64,000 nucleotides of DNA, from NCBI GenBank assembly GCA_034509495.1, contig CM067508.1, forward strand, positions 31,695,071-31,759,070, written 5' to 3'. This DNA comes from Acestrorhynchus altus. Its lineage: Eukaryota > Chordata > Actinopteri > Characiformes > Acestrorhynchidae. Position numbers and translations under genes: made by a program. Below, piece after piece: positions 14,401 through 25,050 of the stretch. Every line of letters begins with the position of its first letter. Positions within the stretch are counted from its first letter, which is position 1. The notes below the pieces were generated by a model, which saw only the letters and a list, made by a program, of their open reading frames with translations, ran no database searches and was not told the origin of the DNA.

Positions 14401-15818
14401 TATTCAAATGATCAATTTCATCACCTATTTTGACTCTGCTCTAGGCACTAGACTCTCTCCAGCGAGCAAGTGAACTGGCAGAGGCCATAGGAAACAAGGT
14501 GTGTAGTGCTCATCACCTTCGACAGCCTCTCTGATTCCACATTCAGTGTGAACCGTGATGGGAAAAACCCCAGGATTGTGTTCTCAGGACCTGTCTGAAC
14601 CTTTCTGAACCTGCATTTCTCCCACAGCTGTGTTCTCTGAAGGTCCACTGCCTGACGGAGGGCATCTACCGCAGCAGGGAGCAGCAGGAGGAGCTGAGGG
14701 AGCAGGTGGTGAAGTTCTTGCAGTGCGTGGAGGAGCTGGAGCTCTACTGCGGCATGTGTGGGGAGTCCATCGGGGAGAAGAACCAGCAGCTGCAGGCCTT
14801 ACCCTGCTCCCACATTTTCCACCTCAAGTAAGCAGCCTGATAGCACTCGAACTAGACTGGAGTCTAGTGCATGTTTACTGCTCTGTCCATGTGTACATGT
14901 TCAACCTGCATACAGACTCAGGGAGAGGGGCGGGGCTGGTAACATCACTAACAAGGATATTGGTATAATAATAATATATTATAATAATTATAAAAGCGAT
15001 ACACATATAAATAACAAAAAAAAGGAATTCAATTTGTTTTTTTTATTTTGATTACTATCAAGTATTGTTTTATAACTTCATTATTATTACATTATTGTTA
15101 TTCTAATCATTACAAATAACTCATGAAAATTCTTCCATTTTCTGCTCAAAAACCACTCGATGTTCAGTTTCCCAAAGGAGGGTGTTTTTAAGTCCTTATG
15201 AGCAAAACCCTAAAATTGTATGTGCAAGTTAATTAAGTTAATTAAGTTAATTAAGTTAATTAAGTTAATTTCTACATCTTAAATGAAGATATATTTGAAT
15301 AATCTGGGTTCTCCTGAAAATGACTATCTGGTATGTGTGACTGTATCCTATAAATACAGATAAATAAATAAAAGTACGTCAAAATATGAAACCATCCCAC
15401 AAAATTGGCCTAGAGTTCTCTTATTGTAAAAAATTACCAGTTGTGGTAGCTAAATGATCGTGATCGGATTTGTTTTATACAACTTTGCACGTCCTGCACA
15501 GTGACTATTGTGCTGGATTGATGTCTTGACAACAGAAATATGTAGACCTCCCTGGTTGATTTTGGGGTCCCTTTTATAATAATAAATATAATAAATATAA
15601 AATGAAGTGTATTAACTTCACACAGTCATTTAACAATCATTTTTCTAAAGTTGCACAGCACTAGCAGACCTATTAGAATTCACTTTGGCTTTTATTTGTG
15701 ATCATACTGGCTGATTGTTAAGACAGTCAATTTCTGTTCACACAGGTGCCTGCAGACGAATGGGACACAAGGCTGTCCGAAATGTCGCCGTGCTTCTGTG
15801 AAGCCAGGTTTTGTATGA
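2429..15818 (+). CDS. rapsn: Rapsyn, 43-kDa receptor-associated protein of the synapse (8 coding exons, complete)
   Basis: Rapsyn clusters nicotinic acetylcholine receptors beneath the postsynaptic membrane of the neuromuscular junction; its RING-H2 has E3-ligase activity. Exons: 2429-2620, 4451-4789, 9029-9187, 13514-13612, 14216-14338, 14445-14498, 14628-14827, 15746-15818. All introns are GT-AG and phases join without a break, giving 412 aa, the usual length for the family. Residues 2-9 (GQDQTKQQ) supply the N-terminal myristoylation glycine. TPR-type helical repeats fill about residues 6-320, including recognisable blocks YLNLARSNEKLC and ALRYAHNNDD. A short coiled-coil region follows (about 325-360). 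RING-H2 ligands are C363, C366, C382, H384, H387, C390, C399 and C402. The protein ends KPGFV, as in mammals. The ATG has G at -3 and +4. Introns 1-3 carry many transposon relics. Confidence 0.97.
3400..4029 (-). mobile_element. Tc1-like element (family A) with perfect 21-bp TIRs, rapsn intron 1
   Basis: The outer 21 bases at 3400-3420 are the exact reverse complement of 4009-4029, and both ends share the internal motif CCAGAAGGA / TCCTTCTGG. On the minus strand a degenerate Tc1/mariner transposase is visible (VMFSDECHFCLGGGDKR, then a PGVMVLG segment), with stops and missing parts. At 630 bp it is much shorter than an autonomous Tc1 element, so it is a dead or non-autonomous copy. Relatives lie near 20711, 27000, 30900, 37164 and 52657. 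Confidence 0.8.
4990..5190 (+). repeat. tRNA-derived SINE-like repeat, rapsn intron 2
   Basis: A tRNA-like head is visible on the plus strand: an A-box-like stretch around TGGATAACACCACTACCTG and a B-box GGGTTCAATTCCC about 50 bases later, followed by a unique body. A related head lies at 9305-9440. It is a short interspersed element rather than a functional tRNA because no cloverleaf closes. Confidence 0.6.
6140..6475. repeat. Interspersed repeat family Q, copy 1 (internally deleted)
   Basis: It starts with an (AATCA)n run and the motif TATAGCGCTCTTCACAACTG, and ends near GTCCAGTTGGTGGAAGGTGG. The same ends appear in copies at 47986-48430 and 59056-59496. This copy lacks the middle roughly 190 bases present in the other two, jumping from the CACAGAAATAA segment straight to ATCTCTGTTCTA. 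No protein domain is recognisable. Confidence 0.75.
7279..7562. repeat. 19-bp minisatellite, about 15 units, rapsn intron 2
   Basis: The unit GTGTTCCCGCAGTCCTACA recurs about 15 times in tandem with few changes, mostly CAGT to CACT. The period is not a multiple of three and the unit carries no forward stop, so all three plus-strand frames stay open across the array. The long apparent proteins here are artefacts of the repeat. It lies in intron 2 with no splice signals suggesting coding use. Confidence 0.9.
7885..8202 (+). mobile_element. Dispersed retroelement fragment ending in (GAA)n, rapsn intron 2
   Basis: The segment beginning near GTGCCTTCTGGTGCTGGTCC and running through GGATCGGTCGAGGCCCGGG matches, from memory, a sequence scattered widely in fish genomes and associated with non-LTR retroelements. 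It runs directly into a GAA trinucleotide tail, as a retroposon would. The precise family is not certain. Confidence 0.5.
8203..8249. repeat. (GAA)n microsatellite
   Basis: About 15 uninterrupted GAA/AAG units lie at the end of the retroelement-like segment. The array is long enough to be length-polymorphic. Confidence 0.95.
8380..8830. repeat. Degenerate repeat with two direct copies of an end motif
   Basis: The phrase ACCATGACCATGATGTTG near 8450 recurs as ACCATGACCATGACGTTG near 8765, each followed within 60 bases by a CTGGGAAGCA segment. The sequence between is AT-rich with several AATGTTGAAACA copies. It resembles a decayed tandem or dispersed repeat; no coding potential is visible. Confidence 0.4.
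9305..9440 (+). repeat. tRNA-derived SINE-like fragment, rapsn intron 3
   Basis: ACACCACTGC and a B-box-like GGGTTCAGTTCCC resemble the SINE head at 4990-5190, followed by a similar GGTAAGACTC tail. It is a second, more decayed copy. Confidence 0.5.
11690..11980. repeat. SINE-like repeat, decayed copy, rapsn intron 3
   Basis: The block around CCTCCAAGCACATTGGCTG matches the reverse complement of 26690-26800 (CCTCCAAGCGCGGTGGTTG), so this is an inverted, more diverged copy of the same interspersed element. Confidence 0.5.
12054..12388. repeat. Three spaced copies of a 16-bp motif, rapsn intron 3
   Basis: TCACACCACAGGACA occurs at about 12055, 12196 and 12373, spaced about 141 and 177 bases apart in otherwise AT-rich sequence. 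This looks like a diverged long-period tandem duplication. No function can be read from it. Confidence 0.6.
12765..13000. mobile_element. Tc1/mariner-type MITE, rapsn intron 3
   Basis: It starts near AAAAGTTTACATACCCTGGC and ends near GATCAAAAGTTTGTA, the outward-facing AAAGTTT(A/G) ends typical of a short fish Tc1-derived MITE. No transposase remains. Family assignment is from memory of similar elements. Confidence 0.55.
15225..15266. repeat. Short tandem repeat TTAATTAAG, rapsn intron 7
   Basis: About four units of a TTAAGTTAAT-type 9-bp motif in an AT-rich intron. Confidence 0.85.
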
Positions 15819-17019
15819 TGTCCAGCCGTGGACAGACTGACCTGTCGAAGTGGCTCCTCTTGAGAATCAGAGTGCAAGGTTCTTTACCAGGAGACACAGA
15901 TACAGAATGAGGGGTTGGGTGTTCAGTTCCACACTGCTCATGTCCTTCTGGAATTAATATCAAGACATCCCACGTCCCACCAAGAGAAATACCGTAATGG
16001 AACACTTCAACAGTCTGCGAAGTCTGAGTGTGACAGCGGGTGCAGTAAGACTCGGAAGAGACACCGCTGACTGTGACTCGACACTTGTATATTCTACACT
16101 GGGCTGAGGCTGAAAATGTCTTAAAGGCCATGTGAGGAATAAGCATTGAGTCAAAGAGGTGCATACAGAGATCATCTGGCAACTTCAGTCAGTACTCACT
16201 ACGAGCTCTGGATCATTCAGTTTGGATTCAGGCAGACTTTGGATTTTTATAGAACGCCATTATTTGGCATCTGCATCTTCAAAGACAACAAGGAGACATT
16301 GTGCTGTTTGTTAAGCTGCAGTGATCTTTCAGACTTTCATTTCTTGTAGTGTCATTTTGTTTCTGGTGGCAATAATGTGCCACAAACAGACTCCTAAATC
16401 CTACCTATTGAAACACTATCACTTGAGAATACACCAGTGTACATACTTTGTAATACAATGAGCTACTTGTGAAAATATCAGTGAATAGACAGTTTTACAG
16501 GACGTTTGTGTTGTTGTAAAGGCAGCAAATACAGTGATCTGTACTTTATCGTCTTTATTTGTTCGCTCTGATAGCTAACAGCAGTTGTATCAGTGGCCTG
16601 TTAATTATATCAGGTATGTACTGCCAGAACCCAGATCCTATTATTTGAGTTATAGACTTAAAGCCTAAACCAAAACCAAAAACGACACAGAACAAAACCG
16701 AAATCGACAGTCTACCAGAGATGTCCACTGAGGCTGCCCAGTACATCATCATCACAATGTGAGCATGCTCAGTAGTCACCTCACAGGATGGACAGTGTCA
16801 TGAAAGGCAAATTTAATTATGATATAACTTTTTTGCTGCTTGATATATCTACATATCTACCAGGGCATATTACTGTATATCTGTCTAATGTCATTTATTT
16901 TACTCCAATCATTGATACAAAGAGTGTTTTATTTAAATCATGATATGTTGGATCATTGATTTCTGGTGACTTCTGGTGAAAATTCCCAGCTCCTTGTTTT
17001 TTGACTCACTTTCAACACA

Positions 17020-17610
17020 TTCAGCTCCACTTAACACATGTGAGCATTTTGTAGTCCATCTCTTTCCCTGCATACTTTGTTAACCTGTAGGACCACCACA
17101 GAGCAGGTATTATGGGTGGGAGGTCATCCTCAGCACTGCAGTGACACTGACATGGTGGTGGTGTGTTAGGGTGGGTTGCGCTACTATGAGTGGATCAGGC
17201 AGTGTTTAAACACTGTATCCACTCACTGTCCACTCTATTAGACACTCCTACCGAGTGTCTCCACCTTGTAGATGTAAATTCAGAGACAGAAGCTCCTCTG
17301 TTTCTGCACAGTTTGTGTTGGTCATCCTCTAGTCCTTCATCAGTGCTCACGATGCTCACAGGACGCTGTTGGCTGGATATTTCTGGTTGATGGATTATTC
17401 TCAGTGCTGCAGTGACCTCTAAAAACACCAGCAGCACTGCTGTTTCTGATCCACTCCTATCCGTACACAACGCAGTAGCACACCACTATACCTGCACTGT
17501 GGTGGTCCTGTGGGGTCCTGACCACTGAAGAACAGGGTTAAACGAGGATAGAAAAGTATGCAGAGAAACAGATGAACTACAGTCTGTAATTATAGAACTA
17601 TAAAAATGTC
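17020..17610. repeat. Long palindromic non-autonomous element, copy 1 (family P)
   Basis: Motifs such as GACCACCACAGAGCAGGTAT, GCACTGCAGTGACACTGACA and, inverted, GTGGTCCTGTGGGGTCCTG mirror one another across the copy, so the whole unit can fold back on itself. Related copies lie at about 30046-30515, 36126-36762, 44850-45175 and 54165-54702. No coding sequence is present. It resembles a palindromic DNA-transposon derivative common in otophysan fish (recalled, not searched). Confidence 0.75.
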
Positions 17611-18165
17611 CATGCATATTATTCCACAGATAGGACAGCAAATGTTGCATGCATGATTCTCAGAATACATCCACCTACTTGGAAGTGTACAAGGGTGAAT
17701 TATCCTAATGTGGGAATTTCTTTGCATTAGGGTGCTTGCTGACTGAGGATTGCTCTTTCGTAATCTGGACATTTGAGATAATGTGATTTTGACCACATTC
17801 TATGACATCTTGCGGTAGTCCATAGTTTTGTTTTACTTTTTTTGAGAGATTTATTTGACTAAACCAAGCTCAGGTGGTCCATATTACCCCGATAGTAAGA
17901 GGATAGCAGACCACTGATGGCCCAGTGACACCATAGCTGGTCGTCCGCTGGCATTTTGATTAGGGTTTCATGGGTGGTCTGCCAGGGGTTGAGCAAAGTA
18001 TTAGACAAAATGCCACTTTCCATCATTTATTTTCCACCAGCAGCCCAGTTTGCAATTTTCAGTTTCAGCAAAAACAGTTTCTACAAAAGTATTTCATATC
18101 AGACCTAGTCATTATTATTATGTGTCTCTCATTTGTTTGTAATTAGATTTAAAATAGATTTTGAA

Positions 18166-18225
18166 TGCAGAGACTTTTATTTTAGAAAATAATAACACTT
18201 ATTTTCTAAAATAAAAGTCTGTGCA
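18166..18225. repeat. Near-perfect 27-bp inverted repeat with 6-base loop
   Basis: Bases 18171-18192 are the exact reverse complement of 18199-18220, leaving loop TAACAC. One mismatch later, TGCA pairs with TGCA further out. The stem is AT-rich (agactttt on one arm, aaaagtct on the other). Confidence 0.9.
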
Positions 18226-18254
18226 CTTAAAAACCTATTTAAGAAGGATAAAAA

Positions 18255-18391
18255 CTACTGTATTTTCTGGAATATAAGCCATAAAGGAAGTTTTAAATAA
18301 ACCTGGAAAATAACATATATAAGAAGAAAAAGCTGCACCTCATTATAAGCGTGGAAAAACAGTAGCGGCTTATAGTCCGGAAAATACGGTA
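18255..18391. mobile_element. MITE with inverted ends
   Basis: The left end ACTGTATTTTCTGGAATATA is approximately mirrored by the right end TATAGTCCGGAAAATACGGT. The interior is short and non-coding. It resembles a fish MITE known from many loci, but I could not assign the superfamily. Confidence 0.6.
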
Positions 18392-19282
18392 TTTAGATCT
18401 ACTCATGATAATTATCTGAGTGGTCCGATGGTGGACCAACAGTGGTAAACAGTCAGTGGGGCGCTGACCTTATCAAGCTGACAACCCGATATATGTTGAC
18501 TATCTGGGTAGTCGGTGTCCCGTATGAAGTCAATTCACCCTACATATATAAATACACCTTTAAAAAGATTGAAGTCTGTTTTCTCAGATCAGAGGGAGGA
18601 TTTTTCCTGTATCTTACGTATTTTATGTTGAGCATGTCAACTCTTAATGAGGTGAACTGTTATTTCTTATAATTAAATGGGAGCAATGTGAGATAATGCT
18701 GCTCTTCTACTTGTGTAGCTTTTCTTACTTAGCTGTCTTGACTTGTCTTTGTTTTTAAGATTAATAGAATTTTGTCCAGTTTTACTAACATATTGCATGT
18801 TGCCCAATGTAGCTATCTGACATTCTGGCAACTCACAGTCCATAACTACCTCTTTACATTTGTTGTTCACAATAACAGCATGTTCATGCTTCAGAATCAG
18901 ACCGAAGCTCTGACTATGTAACTAAACGTAGACTGAATGTTTGAGAATTGTCGTAAAGGTGAACCCACTGGGCCTTTTTTATAGTGAAAATTCAATAAAA
19001 AAAATCTTTGCTATATTTACAAGCAGCCTCTTCCTTAAAGCCTCTTCCTTCTTCTTTAAATACCAACAGTGTTTACAGTAACCACCATAGATTTTGATCT
19101 GTTAATAGAGTGCATAGTGTCGGTAATGGATAACTGTGGGCCTATGTCACATATCTCACATGTCTGCATACCATTGTCACATCAGGATCTAGTAGATCCA
19201 GTTAAACAGGTATCTTTACTATATACCTGAAGGAAACACTTATCAGAAGCCACGCTGAAGATTGGGACCCTAACTTATACAA

Positions 19283-22200
19283 ATGGCTGCAGAATGTCCT
19301 TTCTCTGAAGAGGATCTACAGTGTCCAGTCTGCTGTGAGGTTTACAGCTACCCTGTTAAACTGACATGTCAACACAACTTCTGCAAGGTCTGCATTCAGT
19401 CATACTGGGAATGGAAGGAATCCCGACAGTGTCCTCTGTGTCGATACACAGAGATCTCAAGAAGACCCCCGATCAACCTGGCCCTAAAGATAGCTGCAGA
19501 TACCTACAAAAAGCAGGCCAGTCAGAGTGGGCTCAAACCAGATGACCTCTGCTCCATACACAAGGCCGAGCTGAAGCTTTTCTGCCAGAAGGACGGGAAG
19601 CCAATCTGCATTGTTTGTCAATCATCTAGGGACCACAAAGGCCATGAGTGTTGTCCCATAGCAGAGGCAGCTGCGGACAGGAAGGTAAGGATGCTGGGCT
19701 GAATCATGTCCTGCAAATATGTGAAAGATAATGCAGATACTTGATCTGCAACAGCGATTCTGATGATGCCACGTCCATTCTTTGTAGTGACCCAGCCGAC
19801 ATGCTTGTGTAGGGCTCACGTGTGTTGTTACTGGGACCCAGCTGGGATTCCCAAATGTTACGAGTCCATCTTATTCTTACTCAAATGCCATCCAGGCCCC
19901 ATATGCAGTGTACAGCCTGGATGGGGTATGGAGTCAAATGGGGTCTTTAATGGTGATGTGAAAATTAAGTCCTCACAGAAATGGAGGGCCAAACTATGAG
20001 AGATGTGTGTGTTGATTGCAGATGGATTACAAATGTTTCATTACAAATGTTCTGCAGGAAAACAAAGGAAACCTAAGAAGATCTATGTTTTTTTTTGATG
20101 GTTTCATGTTCTCATCACCATTAAAGACCCCAGTTTGACTCTATAATGGGACTCATGTTAAACACCTCCTATCCTGGGACTCTGTTGGGCATTCATATGT
20201 GGGTCCAACGTGGAACAGAGTCTCCAGTTGGCTTACCCATGTAGGTCCCATATGGGCACATTGTCTGGGTACATTCTGATTGAAGAATTTGTTTTATGAG
20301 GAACTTAGTCATGATTTGTGTTTCCATGCCTCCCTCTACAGAAAGAACTTTTGAGAAAGTGTGACGCTTTGAGAAGTCACCTGAAAACGGTTGAAAAGAT
20401 GAGAGGAAGTTTGGAAGAACTTGAAGCTTACATAGAGGTAAACTTCTGAAGCTACTCAATGCTTATTAAGCTTTACCTTCACCAAAAGTACCATGGACGA
20501 ATCAAATCGATTGGGAGGTACAATATGATCTGTAGCTATTAAGACCAATCACACGACAGTACACTTGTCCAGGTTTCTGAGATATTGTAGATATCATCAA
20601 TACTGAATACCTTGAACACAAAATTAAATATGAAAAACATGAATAATGACACAGATTCAGTCATATTTATGTATCTTTTAAATCTGTAAATTATGTAAAC
20701 TCATCAAATAATAGTTGCACCCAGAAGGAATCCATCAAATGCACTGCAAATCTGCAATGCCATACTGTCATGGAGTCACTCAGAAAGGCAGCAGTTCATC
20801 TTTGTTTGACAAAGTCTCACATTTGTCTTGGTGGAAATGTTCTTAATTTCCCTGAAGGAACCCTGCCAAGGGATCAATAAAGTTCTATTCTATTCTATTC
20901 TATTCTATTCTATTCTATTCTATACATATGTGTGTTGAAACACTGTGATCAACATCAACATCAACCATTTGTTGTCACATTGGGTCACGAAAGCAATTCT
21001 TTTGTTTTTTTATCATTTCAAGACCCAAGCTGCTCAGACTGAAGCCAAAATTCAGGAGGAATTTGAGAAGCTCCACAGGATTCTGAGGGAAGAGGAGAGA
21101 GCGAGGGTTATTGTGCTGCAAGAGGAGAAGGCCAGGAAGACTGAGGCGGTCAGGAAGAGGCTGGAGAACATCACTTTAACATTGGAAGAACTCTCAGATC
21201 TCCTGGCAGAGATTGAACACACCACAAAAACAGACGATTTATCATTTTTAAAGGTCCGTGTCTTTATTATGACTCAGTCATAGTATATTATATTGTAATT
21301 ATATTGTACTCCTGACTGACTCGCTTCCTCTGTCTTTCAAAGGACTGTAAGGAATCAATAAAAAGGTAAGGAAGCTACATTGTTTAAATGTAACACAGAG
21401 GCTTGTATTGCATGACTCTTGTATGCAAAATCACTATTCGAAACTGTTCTGGAGGCAGCTCTGCCCCAAGGCAGAACAAATGCAATTGGTTTAGACAAGA
21501 CCCAATTAAAATTACCAGTAGGCCGAGCTTTCTACTCCTCACAGCTGTATATGTGTATGCAAATCTTCTACCCATTAGAAGCCAAAAAGTTTCCAGGCAA
21601 TTTTCGGAGAATCTATAGCACATGAAAGGAATTTCTTAACAAACAACTACATCTCAAACTGACTTGCACACCTTCCATGCAATGCATCCACATCTAAAGG
21701 TCTGAAGAGCAGACACATGTTTCACAAGCTTGGCCTCCTGGTTATGTTCACTGGTTATAACAGGTGCTTACAAGACTTTAACTATAAAGGCTGTCATTGC
21801 CGTGTCTCTGGGTTTGTACATGGACGAATAGATAAACATGCAAACCTTAACCACAGATGTGTCTGTTATAGGGCCTGTTATCCTGTACAGGAAACAGAGT
21901 ATCCCAAAGATGCACTAATAGACACTGCTCAGTACCTGGGATCATTAGCCTATGGCGTTTGGAAGAGGATGGGAGAAGAAGTGAAACACTGTAAGTATGC
22001 ACTTATGGTACATCTCCCCACTTCCCCTAAGAAGGGATGCCCAACATGATTTTCAGGATCCTTCCTTTACTGCATCACAAGTGAAGTCTAAAATCACTTT
22101 TGTATGCCAATCTGGTGTGATTTCTATTTGAAACCTGAAAAAAAATATGCAAACGACAGCTGCATTTCTAGCACCAATGGTTATGGACCAGCAGGCCTCC

Positions 22201-23967
22201 AAGAAAAGTTCTAATGTTTTGCAAATGTATTAAAAATAAAACTTAAAAATGTATAACATAAATACATATTCACAGCCTTTACAATGACACTCAAAATTAA
22301 GCTCAGGTATATCTTGTCTCCACTGATCATCCTTCAGATGTTTCTACAGCTTGATTGGACATGATTTGGAAAGACTGTTTATATAAGATCTCATAGTGGA
22401 CAGTGCAGGCCAGAGCACAAAGTTGTGAAGTCTAAGGAATTGTCTGATGGCCTCTGAGACAGGACTGTATTGAGACAGATCAGTGGAAGAGTACAGAAAC
22501 ATTTCTGCTGCATTGAAGGTTCCAATCAGCATAGTGGCCTCCATCATCTGTAAATGGAAGAAGTTTGGAGCCACCAGGACTCTTCAAACTGAGTGATCGA
22601 GGTACGAGGGCTTTGGTCAGGGAGGTGACCAAGAACCCAGTGGTCACACTAACAGAGCTCTAACATTGCTCTGTGGAGATAGGAGAACCTACCAGAAGGA
22701 CAACCATTTCTGCAGCACTCCACCAATCAAGCCTGTATGGTAAAGTTGCCAGACGAAAGCCACTCCTCAATAAAAGGCACATGACAGTCCTTCTGGAGTC
22801 TCTGAGACCATGAGATACAAAAGGTTTCTACAGTGAAGCATGGTGGTGGCAGCATCATACTGTGGGGATGTTTCTCTGCAGCAGGAACTGGGAGACTAGT
22901 CGGGGTCAAGGGAAAGATGACTGCAGCAATATACAGAGACATTCTTGATGATAACCTGCTCCAGAGCACCCTGGACCTCAGAGTGGGATGAAAGTTTATC
23001 TTCTAACAGGACAATGACCCTAAACACACGCTTTGAACCGATGGTCCCCAACTGATCTGATGGAGCTTCAGAGCTTCACCGCACCTCATCCCTAACTCAT
23101 CGCAAAAGTACTGAAGAGAGAGCCATCATTCCAGAGCACACAGTGCCACTGCTCCACTGCTTGTTGTGCCTTTGGCCCACGTCTAACATTAGGCATAAGA
23201 CAAATGGGTTTATGTTCATGTTCCAGAGAGTCCTATTCTATTGGCAGTACTTCTCTACAGGGACTAGCTATGTGTGGGTGCATTTGCACATCACAAATAT
23301 GAGCTCTATTTATCCCAGTTCTTAAAATATGAAATAAGGCTTTACACAAGTCTGAACATTGAGACACAAAAGTCAGTGATTTCCAACATCTGTTTCTGAT
23401 GTTCTGCATTTTCCAGGTCCTATCACTCTTGATCCCAACACAGCTCATCCCAACCTGATCCTCAGTGATGAAGTCTCAAGTGTGTGTTATGGAAAGAAGC
23501 AGCGCCTTCCAGATAACCCTGAACGCTGCTCTAGCCGCATGGCAGTGCTGGCTTCCGCTGGCTTCACAACAGGAAAGCACTGCTGGGATGTGGAGGTGGG
23601 GGAAAACCGGGAGTGGTACATTGGAGTGGCAGGAGAATCCATCCGAAGGAAGACCAGTGTCTTTCTCAACCCATCAGAGGGGTTCTGGGTCATTGGACTA
23701 AACAATGGTGGCACATACTGGGCTCAAGTGTCACCTCGTACCCGTCTAAAACTGAAAACGAAGCCACACCGCATCACTGTGGAACTGGACTATGAGAAGG
23801 GGAAGGTTGTGTTTTTGAATGCTGAAGATGGGAGCACCATCTACTTATTTAAAGACAGCTTTACAGAGAGGGTGTTTCCTTATATTTCCCCAGGGATTCT
23901 CAGTGAGGGCAAATACCCACTAAAGATCTGCCCTCTAAAAGTTTCCATAACACTCCACCCAGGGTGA
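19283..23967 (+). CDS. TRIM E3 ubiquitin ligase, RING/B-box2/coiled-coil/PRY-SPRY (6 coding exons, complete)
   Basis: Exons 19283-19684, 20342-20437, 21023-21253, 21343-21365, 21872-21990 and 23417-23967 join in phase to 473 aa. The 96-, 231- and 23-nt middle exons are the classic class-IV TRIM layout. RING ligands: C14, C17, C29, H31, C34, C37, C50, C53. B-box 2 ligands: C90, H93, C101, D104, C109, C112, H118, H121. A coiled coil follows (about 135-245; EEERARVIVLQEEKARKTEA). PRY-SPRY starts near residue 291 (ITLDPNTAHPNLILSDE) and contains KHCWDVEVGENREWYIGVAG and GTYWAQVSP. The closest family by memory is TRIM35 / zinc-binding protein A33-like. Such genes are expanded in fish and some act in immune signalling. 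The individual orthologue cannot be named without a tree, so no symbol is given. Confidence 0.93.
19790..20270. repeat. Foldback repeat in TRIM intron 1
   Basis: Around 19935-19960 the phrase GGGGTCTTTAATGGTGATG occurs, and near 20113-20140 its reverse complement CATCACCATTAAAGACCCC follows. Flanking phrases (GGGACCCAGCTGGGATT and ATGGGACTCATG...GGGACTCTG) also look mirrored. The unit can form a long stem and is probably a non-autonomous DNA element. Confidence 0.6.
20711..20923. mobile_element. Tc1 family-A fragment followed by LINE-like tail and (TTCTA)n, TRIM intron 2
   Basis: ATAGTTGCACCCAGAAGGA at 20711-20729 is the same end as the family-A elements. About 120 bases of decayed transposase sequence follow (around GTCATGGAGTCACTC). 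From about 20850, CCTGCCAAGGGATCAATAAA leads into eight TTCTA units (20883-20923), like the 3' tail of a fish non-LTR element. Two different insertions abut here. Confidence 0.6.
22140..23090 (+). mobile_element. Tc1-like transposon relic, TRIM intron 5
   Basis: The plus strand shows a decayed Tc1 transposase at nucleotide level, with the familiar phrases GAAGCATGGTGGTGGCAGCA, GGGAAAGATGACTGCAGCAA and CAGGACAATGACCCTAA. These encode the KHGGG-type and QDND(P) segments. Stops and indels break every frame, so the copy is inactive. Confidence 0.8.
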
Positions 23968-24562
23968 ACTACAGCTAAAGTTGTAAATGCAGAACATGCA
24001 GTAGTGCTCATTTTCACACCATCCAAAGCATGCAAGACCAGGGGTCACCAACCCTGCTTCTGGAGAACTACCTTCCTGCAGGTTTCAGCTCCACCTGACC
24101 CAACTAATCCATTGCTTTCAGAATTTCTTGATTGCCTGAATGGGGTGTGGTAGGTTTGAGTTGGAGATGACATCTGCAGGAAGGGTCTCCAGGAGCAGGG
24201 CTGGTGACCACTGATGTGATACAATTACCAATGTATTTGAAGAATCAAAACCAAAAACAGAACATTGCCATTGGAGAATATGGCACATATATGGATTTGG
24301 ATGTACTTGTAAAACACATTAGAACAGATGCAGGTATCCAGAGTTACATTTGATTCCAGACCCTACATATTCAATTCCAGCTCACCTGATTTAACATCAT
24401 TACACACTGATTTAACTATAACATCCTTTTATACCAAAGAAAATCGTGTATAACATGTAGAGTATTTGTGAGGTTTTCTTTATCTTTCTTTACTGTCTCA
24501 TTTGAAACAAGCAGCTGTCCTTCACACTGTGAAAAAAATGGAACCATAAATAGACAGTATGG

Positions 24563-24568
24563 AATAAA
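24563..24568 (+). terminator. Candidate polyadenylation signal of the TRIM gene
   Basis: AATAAA lies about 600 bases past the TRIM stop codon and is the first clear plus-strand match I noticed in this 3' flank. Use is inferred. Confidence 0.35.
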
Positions 24569-24854
24569 AACCTCATTACCTCATATATACAGCCATGAAA
24601 AAGTTATGTGCTGTGTCTGATCCACTCATACCAGTGCAACACGCACATCCACACCAACATCCACATCTGTGTCACTGCAGTTCTGAGGAATAAATAAATA
24701 AATATTTTATATTGGATGGATGGATGTCAACTGATCATCTTATCAAGCCCTATCAGAGGTACAGGGGGTGTGTTACATCAGGGAATTCTGTAAAACAGAA
24801 TGCTTCCCAGACCATGGTTGAAATATACTGACCTAGTGCATCGTAGGGCTCACA

Positions 24855-25050
24855 CACACACACACACTAAGGGCCACATTTGAGTCACCAATTCACCTAC
24901 CATGCATGTCTTTGGATTGAGGGGAAACACAGGGAGAACATGCAAACTCCACACAGAAACTTCCCAGGTCGCCCCTCCCGGGGATCAAACCCAGGTCCTT
25001 CTTGCTGTGAGGCAACAGCGCTATCCACTGCACCACCATGTCCCATCTTA
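24855..25050 (-). repeat. tRNA-derived SINE, minus orientation
   Basis: Read on the minus strand, an A-box-like TGGTGCAGTGGATAGCGC is followed by B-box-like GGTTTGATCC. The plus strand shows ACAGGGAGAACATGCAAACTC, a phrase common to a widespread vertebrate interspersed repeat. Confidence 0.6.

Larger units (their letters stand above)
15819..19282. other. Intergenic region between rapsn and the TRIM gene
   Basis: The first few hundred bases should be rapsn 3' UTR, though I saw no clear AATAAA close to the stop. The rest holds a palindromic element copy (17020-17610), a strong hairpin (18166-18225), a MITE (about 18255-18391) and AT-rich sequence without recognisable exons. The minus-strand open stretch at 15727-16182 overlaps the rapsn last exon in antisense and shows no domain. 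Confidence 0.6.

Noticed and set aside
15727..16182. Minus-strand open frame overlapping the rapsn last exon
   Set aside because: Antisense shadow of the RING exon and 3' UTR, with no recognisable domain.
18970..19282. An extra upstream TRIM coding exon
   Set aside because: The RING begins 13 residues after the ATG at 19283 as in related TRIMs, and no upstream exon sequence is recognisable.
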